A stretch of 50,588 nt of DNA, from NCBI GenBank assembly GCA_948470005.1, contig CAOKNI010000006.1, positions 1 to 50,588 on the forward strand, in the 5' to 3' direction. This document shows positions 7,082 to 17,143 of this stretch, in pieces; position 1 is the stretch's first letter; every line of letters starts with the position of its first letter. A model generated the notes under the pieces. The model did no database searches. It was given only the letters and a program-made list of their open reading frames with translations, and was not told the origin of the DNA. The DNA is from an uncultured Mycoplasmatota bacterium. Its GTDB lineage: Bacteria > Bacillota_I > Bacilli_A > RF39 > UBA660. The position numbers and the translations under genes were made by a program.

Positions 7082-9715
7082 TTATTTTGCTTGGTTCGCC
7101 CTTATGGACGCTTGAGCTGCAGCTAGTCTAGCTATTGGAACACGATACGGAGAACAAGACACATAATCCAACCCTACTTTTTCACAAAACAGAATACTAG
7201 CAGGGTCGCCGCCATGTTCACCACATATCCCCAAATGAATATTAGGTCTTGTTTTTCTTCCCTTTTCAACAGCAATTTTTACTAATTCCCCTACACCAAT
7301 AGAATCTATTTTAGAAAAAGGATCATTATCAAAAATATTATTATTATAATAATCATTTAAGAATTTACCAGCATCATCTCGCGAAAAACCATATGTAAGT
7401 TGAGTTAAATCATTCGTACCAAATGAGAAAAACTCAGCATCTTGGGCTAGCTTATCAGCAATTAAACAAGCTCTTGGTATTTCAATCATTGTTCCTACAC
7501 TATAAGAAATATCACTATTTTTTTTCTTTATTATCGCATCAGCCGTATCACAAATTATTTTTTTAACATAGGCCAATTCTTTTTCATCACCAATTAATGG
7601 TATCATAATTTCTGGATTAACACTAATACCTTCTTTAGAAACATTAATGGCCGCTTCAATAACCGCGGTGGTCTGCATGATAGCAATTTCGGGATAAGTA
7701 ATATCTAAACGACAACCGCGATGGCCCATCATCGGGTTTATTTCTTTTAAACTGTCTATTCTCTTTTTTAAAGTTTCAAAATCTATTTTTAAAGCATTAG
7801 CTAGCAAATTAATTTCAGCATTAGATTTAGGCAAGAACTCATGAAGTGGAGGGTCTAAATAACGGATAGTTACCGTATATGGAGACATCGCTTTAAAAAG
7901 TTCTTCAAAATCATGTCTTTGAAAAGGTAAAAGTTCATTTAAAGTAGCATTTCGTTCTTCTAATGCATTTGCCACAATCATTTTGCGGAACAAGAATATA
8001 CGTTCTTCTTCAAAAAACATATGCTCTGTTCGACATAAACCAATGCCTTCTGCGCCAAATTCACGAGCTTTTAAAGCATCTTTAGGAGTATCAGCATTTG
8101 TTCTTACGCCTAGACGCCTAGTGCTATCAGCCCAACTCATAAATGTTTTAAAGTCGCCGCTAATTACTGCTTCCTCATGCTTGATTATGCCATCATAGAC
8201 ATTACCATTAGACCCGTCTAAGCTTATTTCATCACCTTCATGATAGATCCGACCTGTATTTGTTGTAATTGTTTTATTTTGCTCATTAATTGTAATAGAA
8301 TCACAACCACAAATACAGCATTTGCCCATACCACGAGCAACAACCGCAGCATGAGAAGTCATACCTCCTCTTATAGTAAGTGTTCCCTCAGCATAATGCA
8401 TTCCTTCTATATCTTCTGGTGAAGTTTCGAGTCTTACTAAAATAGCCTTTTCGCCATTTTTTACATGTGAAATAACATCATTTGCTGTAAAATAAATTTT
8501 ACCAGCACCAGCACCGGGAGAAGCAGCAAGTCCCGAAGCTATTATCACTCCATTTTTTAAAGCTTCACTATTAAACATAGGATGGAGAAGTGTATCTAAT
8601 TGTTTAGGTTCTACTTTTAATAATGCTTCTTCTTTCGTAATTAAACCCTCTTCAACCATATCAACTGCTATTTTTAAAGCCGCAGTCGCAGTTCTTTTTC
8701 CATTCCGAGTTTGAAGCATGTAAAGTTTACCATTTTCAATAGTAAACTCCATATCTTGCATATCTTTAAAATGGTTTTCAAGCTTCTTAGCATAACTAAC
8801 AAACTGTGCATATACCTCAGGCATTTTTTCTTGCAATTTTGAAATATCTTCAGGAGTGCGAATACCTGCGACAACATCTTCCCCTTGAGAGTTTATCAAA
8901 TATTCACCATATAGTTTATTTTCACCAGTAGCTGGATTACGAGTAAAGGCAACTCCTGTGCCACAATTTTCACCACTATTTCCATAAACCATTTCTTGGA
9001 CATTAACTGCTGTACCCCAAGAAGATGGAATATCATTTAGTTTTCGATAATATATAGCACGTTCGTTATTCCAGCTTCGAAATACTGCTGTAATGGTTTC
9101 AATAATTTGCGTATGAACATCGCTAGGAAACTCTTCTCCAACTTCTTTTAAATATATTTCTTTAAATGATGTACTAATATCATACATATCCTCAGCACTT
9201 AATTCTAAGTCGGATTTTAATTGTTTATTTTTTTTATAATTATCTAAAAAATCTTCAAAATTGACTTTAGAATGACCTTTTACGACATCAGCATACATCA
9301 TAATCAAACGACGATATGAATCGTATACAAATCGTTTATTGTTTGTTTTTTTAGCAAAAGAGACAGCAACTTCATCATTTAGTCCTAAATTTAAAACTGT
9401 ATCCATCATGCCTGGCATACTAGCTCTAGCACCACTTCGAACACTTAAAAGTAGAGGATTAGTCGCAGAGCCAAAACTTTTACCAGTTAATTCTTCTAAT
9501 TCTTTTAGTTTAGAAAATATTTCTTCTTTTATTTCTTTTGATAAAATTTCCTTATCCTCATAATATTTGTTACAAGCTTCGGTAGTAACAGTAAAACCTT
9601 GAGGCACAGGTAAACCAATAGACATCATTTCTGCTAGGTTAGCCCCTTTACCACCAAGTAATTCCTTCATGTCTTTATTACCTTCATTAAATAAATATAC
9701 ATATTTTTTTTGCAT
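7082..9715 (-). CDS. ppdK: Pyruvate, phosphate dikinase
   Basis: Interconverts pyruvate, ATP and phosphate with phosphoenolpyruvate, AMP and pyrophosphate; in low-GC anaerobes it usually runs in the glycolytic direction. 877 residues, normal for the family (about 874). The N-terminal ATP-grasp part has ELLGGKGANLAEMMSIGLPVP and LLSVRSGARASMPGMMDTV. The swivelling domain has GGMTSHAAVVARGMGKCC, its phospho-accepting His at residue 455. The C-terminal barrel has SFGTNDLTQLTYG and LGICGEHGGDP with the catalytic Cys. Start ATG at 9715 is preceded by AAAGGAGAC. It is a single-gene unit with its own promoter. Confidence 0.97.
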   Translation of the reverse strand: MQKKYVYLFNEGNKDMKELLGGKGANLAEMMSIGLPVPQGFTVTTEACNKYYEDKEILSKEIKEEIFSKLKELEELTGKSFGSATNPLLLSVRSGARASMPGMMDTVLNLGLNDEVAVSFAKKTNNKRFVYDSYRRLIMMYADVVKGHSKVNFEDFLDNYKKNKQLKSDLELSAEDMYDISTSFKEIYLKEVGEEFPSDVHTQIIETITAVFRSWNNERAIYYRKLNDIPSSWGTAVNVQEMVYGNSGENCGTGVAFTRNPATGENKLYGEYLINSQGEDVVAGIRTPEDISKLQEKMPEVYAQFVSYAKKLENHFKDMQDMEFTIENGKLYMLQTRNGKRTATAALKIAVDMVEEGLITKEEALLKVEPKQLDTLLHPMFNSEALKNGVIIASGLAASPGAGAGKIYFTANDVISHVKNGEKAILVRLETSPEDIEGMHYAEGTLTIRGGMTSHAAVVARGMGKCCICGCDSITINEQNKTITTNTGRIYHEGDEISLDGSNGNVYDGIIKHEEAVISGDFKTFMSWADSTRRLGVRTNADTPKDALKAREFGAEGIGLCRTEHMFFEEERIFLFRKMIVANALEERNATLNELLPFQRHDFEELFKAMSPYTVTIRYLDPPLHEFLPKSNAEINLLANALKIDFETLKKRIDSLKEINPMMGHRGCRLDITYPEIAIMQTTAVIEAAINVSKEGISVNPEIMIPLIGDEKELAYVKKIICDTADAIIKKKNSDISYSVGTMIEIPRACLIADKLAQDAEFFSFGTNDLTQLTYGFSRDDAGKFLNDYYNNNIFDNDPFSKIDSIGVGELVKIAVEKGRKTRPNIHLGICGEHGGDPASILFCEKVGLDYVSCSPYRVPIARLAAAQASIRANQAK

Positions 9716-9743
9716 AATTAAGTCTCCTTTATTCTTTATAAAT

Positions 9744-9773
9744 ATTATATCATGTATACTTAAAAACTCACAA
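9744..9773 (-). promoter_or_regulatory. Sigma-A-type promoter of ppdK
   Basis: On the minus strand TTGTGA (9768-9773), an 18-bp spacer and TATAAT (9744-9749) preceded by TGA, an extended -10. It lies about 30 bases upstream of the ppdK start. Confidence 0.6.
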
Positions 9774-9808
9774 TTGTTCTATTTTGTTTTGACAGAACTA
9801 GACAAAAA

Positions 9809-9842
9809 TAGTATTTAAAATAAAAAAGTATTATTTAAATAC
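9809..9842 (-). terminator. Terminator after rdgB
   Basis: AT-only hairpin GTATTTAAAT / ATTTTAAATAC followed on the minus strand by TATTTTTG, just past the rdgB stop. It separates the long upstream operon from ppdK. Confidence 0.45.
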
Positions 9843-9844
9843 CT

Positions 9845-10441
9845 TTATATATTTTTAAAAATAAACTCTATTGTTTCTTTATCATTATATTGATTATTCC
9901 AATTTTCTTTTTCGATATCGGTTAGTTCAGCAAAATATTTATTATATTTAGCATCCACTGAAATAGAATTAAGAGGATAGCCATTTAACTTTTTAGGATA
10001 CGGCTTATTTACTAGATAAAAATCAGCTTTACTCCAAGAATATTTTTTGGCATGCTTGCCATCATAAATTACTAAGCCATAAACCCAGCGAGCAGTTAGC
10101 TTGCCGCCATATTCTGTTACTAAAGAAATGTAATATTCTAGCATTTCATCATCAGATAATTCTTTACCATTTACACGTCTGACATTTGTGCCTGGCTGTT
10201 TACTATCTGGAATATTATCGATATATAATGTATCATCAATAGCAATAGTTGGTATTTTTGCTACCTCATAATAGGCTTTAGCTTTAAGTAAGGCATTTTC
10301 TAAAGCAGTATTTCCAGTTTCTGGTACTTTTATATTAATATCTAAATCAGCTAGAGTTAATACTTCTATTTTAGCATCAACTAAGGATGGTTTATATCTT
10401 TTAATTTTAGCGGGATTAGATGTTGCTAATAGTACTTTCAT
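9845..10441 (-). CDS. rdgB: XTP/dITP pyrophosphatase (HAM1/RdgB family)
   Basis: Hydrolyses non-canonical purine NTPs (XTP, dITP) to monophosphates, keeping them out of DNA and RNA. 198 residues, the usual size. Visible signatures are the N-terminal LLATSNPAKIKRYK (nucleotide-binding Thr-Asn-Pro-Lys type motif), NTALENALLKAKAYY with the conserved Glu-Asn-Ala, and TIAIDDTLYIDNIP with the catalytic Asp pair region. The canonical SGLxV around that Asp is changed to DDTLYI and the C-terminal motifs are divergent, so this is a diverged member. Start overlaps the upstream stop by ATGA. Confidence 0.75.
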   Translation of the reverse strand: MKVLLATSNPAKIKRYKPSLVDAKIEVLTLADLDINIKVPETGNTALENALLKAKAYYEVAKIPTIAIDDTLYIDNIPDSKQPGTNVRRVNGKELSDDEMLEYYISLVTEYGGKLTARWVYGLVIYDGKHAKKYSWSKADFYLVNKPYPKKLNGYPLNSISVDAKYNKYFAELTDIEKENWNNQYNDKETIEFIFKNI

Positions 10442-11199
10442 ATTTTAATTTCTCCTTTTATTTCAGTAAAACCATTTCTGCTCCAAAGCCACAAGGGTGT
10501 ATGAACATTAATAGAATAATATTTTGAACCTTTTAAAACTTCTTGCCACCTAGCAATTACAATTTCTTGTACATTACTAGAATTTAATTCTACATCATTT
10601 ATGAGTCCTAATTTATAAGATGCTTTAACTACATGAGTATCTGGAGCAACACTTAAATTTTCAAGGTTTTTAAATTTTATATCTGTATAGCTCGATAAAA
10701 CATATAACCAATAATTGCAAATTTTATTTCCTGATAAATATGGGAATTTCTTTTTGTTTTCTTTTCTGATAAAATTTCTAATTTTATCAACATCATAGTC
10801 TAAATTTATAAAAAGCTTACGAATATCTCCAGCAAATAGTTCATTAAAAGTGTAACATAAAGAAAGCCAAATTTCAGTTTGTTTAACACGTTGCAAAGCA
10901 AGCTTATATTTAGTTAAAGCTTCTTGCACTTCAGCAAATGATTTTTGGGCACATGACAAAGGATTAAAAACAAAGTTGGTTTCTTCATCATTAAAAGTTT
11001 TTAACGCACTTTCCCATAAAGTATAAGAATTACGTTGATAATTTAAAGCCATAGGTAAAGTAAAATACAAATAATTTTCTAAACTACTCTTATCTAAATG
11101 CGGATTAGCATCTTCTGGCATTACCTCGCCACCCAAAAGCCCCCTTTCATGCATTTTTATTAGAGCTTCAGCTTTTTTTAATATAACATCTTTATTCAT
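10438..11199 (-). CDS. Conserved hypothetical protein, possibly HhH-GPD-like
   Basis: 253 residues, no signal or membrane helix. The stretch [20 protein letters not shown] resembles the loop of HhH-GPD DNA glycosylases that carries the catalytic Asp (consensus near VDTHVxRxxxRLG). The C-terminus has [12 protein letters not shown]. No helix-hairpin-helix lysine or iron-sulfur cysteines are evident, so the assignment is weak. It is tightly packed between queA and rdgB, with four-base ATGA overlaps at both ends. It is therefore co-translated with a tRNA-modification enzyme and a nucleotide-pool cleaner, which would suit a repair role (inference). Confidence 0.5.
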   Translation of the reverse strand: MNKDVILKKAEALIKMHERGLLGGEVMPEDANPHLDKSSLENYLYFTLPMALNYQRNSYTLWESALKTFNDEETNFVFNPLSCAQKSFAEVQEALTKYKLALQRVKQTEIWLSLCYTFNELFAGDIRKLFINLDYDVDKIRNFIRKENKKKFPYLSGNKICNYWLYVLSSYTDIKFKNLENLSVAPDTHVVKASYKLGLINDVELNSSNVQEIVIARWQEVLKGSKYYSINVHTPLWLWSRNGFTEIKGEIKI

Positions 11200-12218
11200 T
11201 TTATAAACATCGCATCACCAAAAGAGAAGAAGCGATACCTTTCTTTAACAGCCTCATTATAGGCTTTTAAAATTATTTCGCGGGAACTTAAAGCACTAAC
11301 AAGCATTAAAAGAGTTGACTTAGGTAAGTGAAAATTAGTTATTAAACCATTTATAGCTTTAAATTTAAATCCAGGATAAATAAAAATATCTGTGTTACCT
11401 TGACAAGCAACAAACTTTTGATATTTATGAGCAATAGTTTCTAAAACTCTGGTAGAAGTCGTGCCAACAGCATAAATATTCCGGTTTTCGCTCTTAGCTT
11501 TATTTAAAGCCATAGCAGTTTTTTCATCCATTTCATAGTATTCGCTATGCATGTGATGCTCTAAAACATTTTCAACTTCAACAGGTCTAAATGTTCCAAG
11601 TCCAACATGAAGCGTTACATAAAGAATCTCAATTCCCTTCTTTTCTAATTCATTTAGCAAATTTTCTGTAAAATGAAGCCCTGCGGTAGGAGCAGCAGCA
11701 CTACCAATGTTTTTGGCATATACAGTTTGATAACGGCTTTTATCGTAAAGCTTTTCATGTATATATGGAGGCAATGGCATCTCACCAAGTTTATCTAAAA
11801 TCTCCATTAAAATACCTTCATAAATTAATTTAACATGAACTATTCCCTCATCTAATTTTTGAATAACTTTTGCCTTAAGACTATTTCCAAAATCAATTAT
11901 TGTTCCTTCTTTTAAACGTTTGGCTGGACGAGATAGACACTCCCAAATATCATTACCTAATTCTTTTAAAAGGAGTAATTCGATAACAGCTCCAGTATCT
12001 TCTTTACTCCCAATAAGACGAGCGGGTATTACTTTGGTATCATTTAAAACCAAAACATCACCACTTTTTAATTCGGCTATAATATTCGAAAAATAAGAAT
12101 GGTTAATTGCTCCAATTTTTTTATCTAAAATTAAAAGCCTAGAATCGTCTCTTTTAAGAAGAGGTGTCTGAGCTATTAGTTCAGGTGGTAAATTATAATC
12201 AAAGTCACTTAATTTCAT
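11196..12218 (-). CDS. queA: S-adenosylmethionine:tRNA ribosyltransferase-isomerase
   Basis: QueA transfers and isomerises the ribose of SAM onto preQ1 in tRNA to form epoxyqueuosine. 340 residues, full length. Signatures: the N-terminus [99 protein letters not shown] and [20 protein letters not shown]. The gene is in the long minus-strand cluster, four bases after tmk, and overlaps the next gene by ATGA. No other queuosine genes are in the window, so preQ1 supply must come from elsewhere or from salvage. Confidence 0.97.
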   Translation of the reverse strand: MKLSDFDYNLPPELIAQTPLLKRDDSRLLILDKKIGAINHSYFSNIIAELKSGDVLVLNDTKVIPARLIGSKEDTGAVIELLLLKELGNDIWECLSRPAKRLKEGTIIDFGNSLKAKVIQKLDEGIVHVKLIYEGILMEILDKLGEMPLPPYIHEKLYDKSRYQTVYAKNIGSAAAPTAGLHFTENLLNELEKKGIEILYVTLHVGLGTFRPVEVENVLEHHMHSEYYEMDEKTAMALNKAKSENRNIYAVGTTSTRVLETIAHKYQKFVACQGNTDIFIYPGFKFKAINGLITNFHLPKSTLLMLVSALSSREIILKAYNEAVKERYRFFSFGDAMFIK

Positions 12219-12222
12219 TTTT

Positions 12223-12888
12223 TCACTCCATATCTAAAAATGTTAAAACTTTTAAAAGTATTTCATCGGATATATCTTCAATTGCTCGCAACTGATTGTT
12301 AGACAAGCAATTAATTTTTTGATATTCATAAATGCTAGATAATTCGATATAGGCGATTTCAGCCATGCGAAGAATATTAGTATTGGCACTTTTGCCACGT
12401 TTCTCTTTAAGAATACAAACATATTCATAAGGTAAATAAAGAAATATGACCATATCGGGTCTCGGCATATCAAGCAATACATATTCTAAGTTGTCTAACC
12501 ACTCATACATCATATTTCTTTTTTTAATATCTTTTATTTTGCCACCTTGAAAAGCCATATTGGATTCAACATAACGATTTAAAATCACAATATAGCCATC
12601 AAGAAGATACTTATCAATAATATCTTTATGATAAACGCGGTCGGCAGCGTAGTAAAGGCTAGAAATTTTGGGGGCCACATTTTCTATTCCCTCTTTGAAA
12701 AAGGAATTTCCGTTTTGGCCAAGATAAGCATCACCAATAATTTTACCGGTTGGTGAGTCATAATCAGGAAAACTAAAACTAATGGCTTTAATTCCACGCT
12801 CCTGTAAATTTTGAACTAATTTTTCACTTTGTGTTTGCTTACCAGAACAATCAGTTCCTTCAATTACAATCAACTTGCCTTTACTCAT
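12223..12888 (-). CDS. tmk: Thymidylate kinase (dTMP kinase)
   Basis: Phosphorylates dTMP to dTDP. 221 residues. The P-loop is [18 protein letters not shown] (Cys where most have Gly), as in a clostridial-type variant clade. [21 protein letters not shown] holds the substrate-binding region. Further on are [10 protein letters not shown] (the DR motif) and [20 protein letters not shown], then a lid region with a Lys/Arg pair (KEKRGKS). Following glyA and folD, it groups folate one-carbon supply with dTTP synthesis. Its stop is four bases before queA. Confidence 0.88.
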   Translation of the reverse strand: MSKGKLIVIEGTDCSGKQTQSEKLVQNLQERGIKAISFSFPDYDSPTGKIIGDAYLGQNGNSFFKEGIENVAPKISSLYYAADRVYHKDIIDKYLLDGYIVILNRYVESNMAFQGGKIKDIKKRNMMYEWLDNLEYVLLDMPRPDMVIFLYLPYEYVCILKEKRGKSANTNILRMAEIAYIELSSIYEYQKINCLSNNQLRAIEDISDEILLKVLTFLDME

Positions 12889-12898
12889 ATTATTTCAC

Positions 12899-14122
12899 CT
12901 ACGCATTTACAGGAAATTTATCAGTTAAAGCAAGAACTTCATTTGCTAACTCGTTTTGGATTTCTTCATTATCTTTGTTCTTTAAAGCTTTAGCAATTAT
13001 ATGACCTATTTGGATAAATTCGGCTTCTTTCATCCCTCTAGTAGTCATAGCTGGACTCCCAAGTCTAATGCCACTCGTTTTGGCAGGCGATTCGGTCTCA
13101 TTTGGAATAGTATTTTTATTAACGGTTATATGAATTTTATCTAATATAATCTCTGCATCTTTTCCAGTTATACCATATGTTGTTTTAACATCAACGAGCA
13201 TTAAATGGTTATCTGTTCCACCAGAAATAATTCTTAAGCCCTCTTCTTCTAAAGTTTTAGCTAGAGTTTTTGCATTTTTAATAACTTGAGCAGCATATTC
13301 CTTAAATTCTGGTTGTAAATCTTCATAGAAACATTGAGCTTTGGCAGCAATAACATGCATTAATGGACCACCTTGGATACCAGGGAAAATAGTTTTATTT
13401 ATTTTTTTGGCAATTTCTTCATCATTAGTAAGAATTAATCCTCCTCTTGGTCCTCTTAAAGTTTTATGAGTAGTTGATGAAACAACATCAGCATAGTCTA
13501 CCGGATTTTCATGAAGACCAGCGGCAACAAGGCCAGCAATGTGAGCCATATCAACGAAAAGTAAAGCTCCTACTTCATCAGCAATACTTCTAAATTTTTT
13601 AAAGTCAATAAATCTAGGATAAGCACTCGCTCCAGCAACAATCATTTGAGGTTTTTCAGCTAATGCTATCTTTCTAATCTCATCATAATCTAAGGTTTCA
13701 GTTTCTGGATTTAAATTATAAGCTACAAAGTGATAATCCATACCACTAAAATTAATATTATGACCATGAGTTAAATGACCACCATGAGATAAATTTAAAC
13801 CTAAAACCCTATCTCCTGGTTTTAATAAAGCACGATAAACAGCCATATTGGCACTTGAACCACTATGTGGCTGAACATTAGCATACTTAGCATTAAATAA
13901 CTTAGTTACATATTCTATTGCTAAATTTTCAACTGTATCAACATTTTCACAACCACCATAATATCTTCTACCAGAATAACCTTCCGCATATTTATTAGTA
14001 AAAATACTTCCTTGTAATTCTAAAACACTTTTAGAAACATAATTTTCTGAGGCAATTAACTCAATATTGTTTTGTTGCCTTCTATGCTCCATTTTTAACG
14101 CTTCTTCAATTCTTTTATCCAT
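12899..14122 (-). CDS. glyA: Serine hydroxymethyltransferase
   Basis: PLP enzyme converting serine and tetrahydrofolate to glycine and methylene-THF, the main one-carbon source. 407 residues, normal length. Motifs include [68 protein letters not shown] and [18 protein letters not shown], with the PLP lysine at residue 220. The C-terminus has [17 protein letters not shown]. Directly downstream of folD, which uses its product. Confidence 0.98.
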   Translation of the reverse strand: MDKRIEEALKMEHRRQQNNIELIASENYVSKSVLELQGSIFTNKYAEGYSGRRYYGGCENVDTVENLAIEYVTKLFNAKYANVQPHSGSSANMAVYRALLKPGDRVLGLNLSHGGHLTHGHNINFSGMDYHFVAYNLNPETETLDYDEIRKIALAEKPQMIVAGASAYPRFIDFKKFRSIADEVGALLFVDMAHIAGLVAAGLHENPVDYADVVSSTTHKTLRGPRGGLILTNDEEIAKKINKTIFPGIQGGPLMHVIAAKAQCFYEDLQPEFKEYAAQVIKNAKTLAKTLEEEGLRIISGGTDNHLMLVDVKTTYGITGKDAEIILDKIHITVNKNTIPNETESPAKTSGIRLGSPAMTTRGMKEAEFIQIGHIIAKALKNKDNEEIQNELANEVLALTDKFPVNA

Positions 14123-14139
14123 TTTACATCTCCTCTTTC

Positions 14140-14970
14140 CTATTTTGGATTTCTTGCGTTTTCTACAACATTTGCAAGTAAACTTACAACAGTCATAGGT
14201 CCTACTCCTCCTGGCACAGGAGTTATATATGATACTTTGTCTTTGACTGATTCAAAATCAACATCACCACAAAGTTTCCCAGCATTACGATTTATGCCAA
14301 CATCAATAATAATGGCATTTTCTTTAATATATTCATTTGTTATAAAATTCGGTTTACCAATTGCTACAATTAAAATATCCGCATTTTTGGTAATTTCTTT
14401 TAGATTTTTAGTTTTAGAATGGGTAATTGTTACCGTAGCATCAAGATTCAAAAGAGCTAAAGCTAACGGACGCCCCACAATATTACTACGACCTATAATT
14501 ACAACATTTTGACTTTTGATAGGAATATTTTCTGATTTTAATAATTCAATAATTCCTTTAGGTGTTGCAGCAATAGTTTTGGTTTGGTTAGTAGCTAATG
14601 CCCCCATATTTGCAATGCCAAAGCCATCAACATCTTTATTAGGACTAATAAAGGAATTTAAATAATTTTCATCAAACTTAGGCAAAATGGGGCTTTGAAT
14701 AATAATGCCATGAATGCTTGTATCATCATTTAACTCTTTAATACAACTAATAATTTCTTCTTCTGTACTATCTTGATTAAATTTATATTCGTAAGCTTTA
14801 ATACCAATTTCGGTACAAGTATTAATCTTATTTTTTATATAAATAGCATTAGCTTCATTGTCTCCAATACTTATAATTGCAAGTCGAGGAGTAATATCTA
14901 AACTTTTTATACATTCTTTTAATTTATCTTTCATTTTTTCGGCAACTTTCTTGCCATCAATAACTTTCAT
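14140..14970 (-). CDS. folD: Bifunctional methylene-THF dehydrogenase / methenyl-THF cyclohydrolase
   Basis: FolD interconverts methylene-, methenyl- and 10-formyl-THF. 276 residues. Recognisable are [20 protein letters not shown] (with the conserved Tyr and Lys), [55 protein letters not shown] (dinucleotide binding) and [20 protein letters not shown]. It sits upstream of glyA with a 17-base gap. The ribosome site GAAAGGA precedes the ATG. A 13-residue ORF lies just upstream. Confidence 0.97.
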   Translation of the reverse strand: MKVIDGKKVAEKMKDKLKECIKSLDITPRLAIISIGDNEANAIYIKNKINTCTEIGIKAYEYKFNQDSTEEEIISCIKELNDDTSIHGIIIQSPILPKFDENYLNSFISPNKDVDGFGIANMGALATNQTKTIAATPKGIIELLKSENIPIKSQNVVIIGRSNIVGRPLALALLNLDATVTITHSKTKNLKEITKNADILIVAIGKPNFITNEYIKENAIIIDVGINRNAGKLCGDVDFESVKDKVSYITPVPGGVGPMTVVSLLANVVENARNPK

Positions 14971-15001
14971 TATCTCAAATCCTTTCTATCTTAAAACTTT
15001 T

Positions 15002-15043
15002 TTAACATAGATAAGACTCAATAATTAGTAATAACATTAACAT
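15002..15043 (-). CDS. Tiny hydrophobic ORF between DUF84 and folD genes
   Basis: 13 codons, MLMLLLIIESYLC, preceded by AAAGGAGTGG six bases before the ATG. This is one of the best ribosome sites in the operon. It starts 17 bases after the upstream stop and ends 31 bases before folD. It could be a micro-membrane peptide, a coupling or leader ORF for folD, or chance. No attenuator hairpin is obvious between it and folD. Confidence 0.35.
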   Translation of the reverse strand: MLMLLLIIESYLC

Positions 15044-15059
15044 AATTACCACTCCTTTG

Positions 15060-15593
15060 TTAATCGCTCCATATATCTTTATTTATAAAGGTTGTGAGTG
15101 CCATAATAAATGCTTCTTCTGTTAAATCAATTCTAGTTATCTTGCCATCTGTTAAATGACTAATTCCACCTTCATTACTACGCAAGTCATGTTTAGCAAA
15201 TAATTTATCCATAAGTTTTGCTAAATCAGTATTTATAATTTCCTCTACGTATTTGTTAGGGACTGGGAAGCCTGAGCTTGTGCCAAAACTTTCGAGGCCT
15301 ACTTTGTTCTTGATAACTGCCACATTTACTATCATCCAACGCCCTAAAACATTAGTGATGCCTGACTCGATTCCTAAATAATAATCCGCATCAATATTAT
15401 GCTCATAAGCATATTGTATCAAATTATTAACTCGATTACTAGCTCCTTTATAAATTTCTTTGTTTAAAGGTTCTTCAGAAACTCCAGAAGATACAGGCAT
15501 TCCTACAATTTCTACATCTTTGAAATATTTTTGAAATGCTTTTTTAGCTCCTGCAATTTTCCCAGGATTTGTGCTACCTAATAATACTTTCAT
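15060..15593 (-). CDS. Inosine/xanthosine triphosphatase (DUF84, YjjX-like)
   Basis: The family hydrolyses ITP and XTP. 177 residues, the usual size. Seen: VLLGSTNPGKIAGAKKAF at the N-terminus, GVSEEPLNKEIYKGASNRVN (the Glu and Asn-Arg positions of the family), DYYLGIESGIT with a central acidic residue, and RSNEGGISHLTDGKITR near the end. This is a second house-cleaning NTPase in the same cluster as rdgB, from an unrelated sequence family. It follows ruvB by 13 bases. Confidence 0.85.
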   Translation of the reverse strand: MKVLLGSTNPGKIAGAKKAFQKYFKDVEIVGMPVSSGVSEEPLNKEIYKGASNRVNNLIQYAYEHNIDADYYLGIESGITNVLGRWMIVNVAVIKNKVGLESFGTSSGFPVPNKYVEEIINTDLAKLMDKLFAKHDLRSNEGGISHLTDGKITRIDLTEEAFIMALTTFINKDIWSD

Positions 15594-15606
15594 AAAACAC
15601 CTTCCT

Positions 15607-16611
15607 TTAAAATAATGAGTCTTGCTTATTAATTTTTAAATGAGCATAAGCTTTTTCAGTGGCCACTCGCCCTCTTGGTGTACGTTTAATAAATCCTTCT
15701 TGAAGAAGAAATGGCTCCACTACATCTTCAATAGTTGTTACTTCTTCACCGATAGATGTAGCAATAGTTTCAACGCCAACTGGTCCACCATTAAATTTAG
15801 TAATTAAAGATTCTAAATATTCAATGTCAATTTGGTCAAGTCCATAATCATCTACTTTTAAGCGTTTCAAACTATCTGATGTAATTTTATAATCAATAGT
15901 TCCAGTTCCTTCAACTAAAGCAAAATCACGAACTCGTTTAAATAAGCGATTGGCAACACGTGGAGTTTTACGGCAACGCTTGGCTATTTCTAAGGCCGCA
16001 TCATCAGCAATATTCATATTTAAAACACGACTTGTCCTTTTAACAATTTGTTGTAATTCTTTATTCGCATAATAATTTAATTTCGAAATAATACCAAAAC
16101 GGTCACGAAGCGGACTTGATAGGTCACCCGCTCTTGTAGTTGCTCCCACTAAAGTAAAAGGTGGCAAATCTATTTTAATACTACGACTTTTACCATCAGT
16201 ACCAATAATAATGTCAAGCTCAAAATCTTCCATTGCGGGATAAAGTATTTCTTCTACGAACTTAGGCATTCGGTGAATTTCATCAATAAATAAAACATCA
16301 CCCGGCTCTAAATTAGAAAGAACCGCGGCTAAGTCACCACTTTTTTCTAAAGAAGGACCACTAGCCGTTTTAATATTACTGCCTAGTTCATTAGCAATAA
16401 TATGAGCAAGAGTCGTTTTACCAAGGCCAGGAGGCCCATATAACAAGACATGGTCTAGCGACTCGCCGCGCATCTTGGCAGCCTCAATAAAAACGCGAAG
16501 ATTTTCTTTAATTTCTTGTTGACCAATATAGTCATCAAGACTTTGAGGACGCAAACTTTGTTCAAATAAATCGCCTTCTAAAGGATTTCCATCTATAATT
16601 CTTTCTTCCAT
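15607..16611 (-). CDS. ruvB: Holliday junction branch-migration helicase RuvB
   Basis: Hexameric AAA+ motor that, with RuvA, migrates Holliday junctions. 334 residues, full length. Walker A is [16 protein letters not shown] (near residues 55-70), Walker B is [10 protein letters not shown], sensor 1 is [10 protein letters not shown], the arginine finger region is [10 protein letters not shown], and the winged-helix tail has [20 protein letters not shown]. It is separated from ruvA by a nucleotidase gene, which leaves a two-base gap to ruvB. Confidence 0.98.
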   Translation of the reverse strand: MEERIIDGNPLEGDLFEQSLRPQSLDDYIGQQEIKENLRVFIEAAKMRGESLDHVLLYGPPGLGKTTLAHIIANELGSNIKTASGPSLEKSGDLAAVLSNLEPGDVLFIDEIHRMPKFVEEILYPAMEDFELDIIIGTDGKSRSIKIDLPPFTLVGATTRAGDLSSPLRDRFGIISKLNYYANKELQQIVKRTSRVLNMNIADDAALEIAKRCRKTPRVANRLFKRVRDFALVEGTGTIDYKITSDSLKRLKVDDYGLDQIDIEYLESLITKFNGGPVGVETIATSIGEEVTTIEDVVEPFLLQEGFIKRTPRGRVATEKAYAHLKINKQDSLF

Positions 16612-16613
16612 TG

Positions 16614-17135
16614 TTACTCCTTTCTAGATTTCATATATTTTATTATATCACGCCAATCAGTAAATGTCTGGTATTTACTATTTGGATTACTACTAAAGTG
16701 AAGACATTCAATGCCATATTCACTTATTTCATCAAGATTTTTTTCCCTGTCATCAACAAATATGGAGACACTATTTTCATAAGCACATTTTCCTTTAACA
16801 GGTGTATCAAAAATTATCTTGTCATATTTTAGATTGTGGCGTTTAAAATATTGGGTTGTAACCTCTTCTTGGTTAGGGCAATGCTCATTATTACGTGCGG
16901 TAATAATAATGATTTGGTAACCCATCTTATTAAAATATTCAAAAGCTTCTTTAACCCCAGGCTTTAGGTCACAATTTGCATGAATATATTCTTCATACTT
17001 ATCTAAAAATTCAACGTATTTATCTTGAGGTAATAAATGATAATCTGAACAGGTGGCATCAAATTTTTGTAAGCATTCTTTAGTTTTTTCGCCAGTACAA
17101 GTTATGGTGCTATCAATATCTATTCCAATAGTCAT
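16614..17135 (-). CDS. HAD-family 5'(3')-deoxyribonucleotidase-like protein
   Basis: 173 residues of the HAD superfamily, closest by motif to the NT5C/5'-nucleotidase type C group that dephosphorylates (deoxy)nucleoside monophosphates. The first motif is [10 protein letters not shown] (nucleophile Asp and second Asp), the second IIIITARN, the third region [20 protein letters not shown] with the Lys and acidic pair. The short cap between motifs 1 and 2 fits that group. It lies between ruvA and ruvB with gaps of 8 and 2 bases. Substrate is inferred. Confidence 0.7.
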   Translation of the reverse strand: MTIGIDIDSTITCTGEKTKECLQKFDATCSDYHLLPQDKYVEFLDKYEEYIHANCDLKPGVKEAFEYFNKMGYQIIIITARNNEHCPNQEEVTTQYFKRHNLKYDKIIFDTPVKGKCAYENSVSIFVDDREKNLDEISEYGIECLHFSSNPNSKYQTFTDWRDIIKYMKSRKE

Positions 17136-17143
17136 AATACCTC

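Noticed and set aside
15002..15043. Classical amino-acid leader peptide controlling folD
   Set aside because: No run of a single regulatory amino acid suited to folate metabolism and no terminator/antiterminator hairpin before folD; kept only as a tiny ORF.
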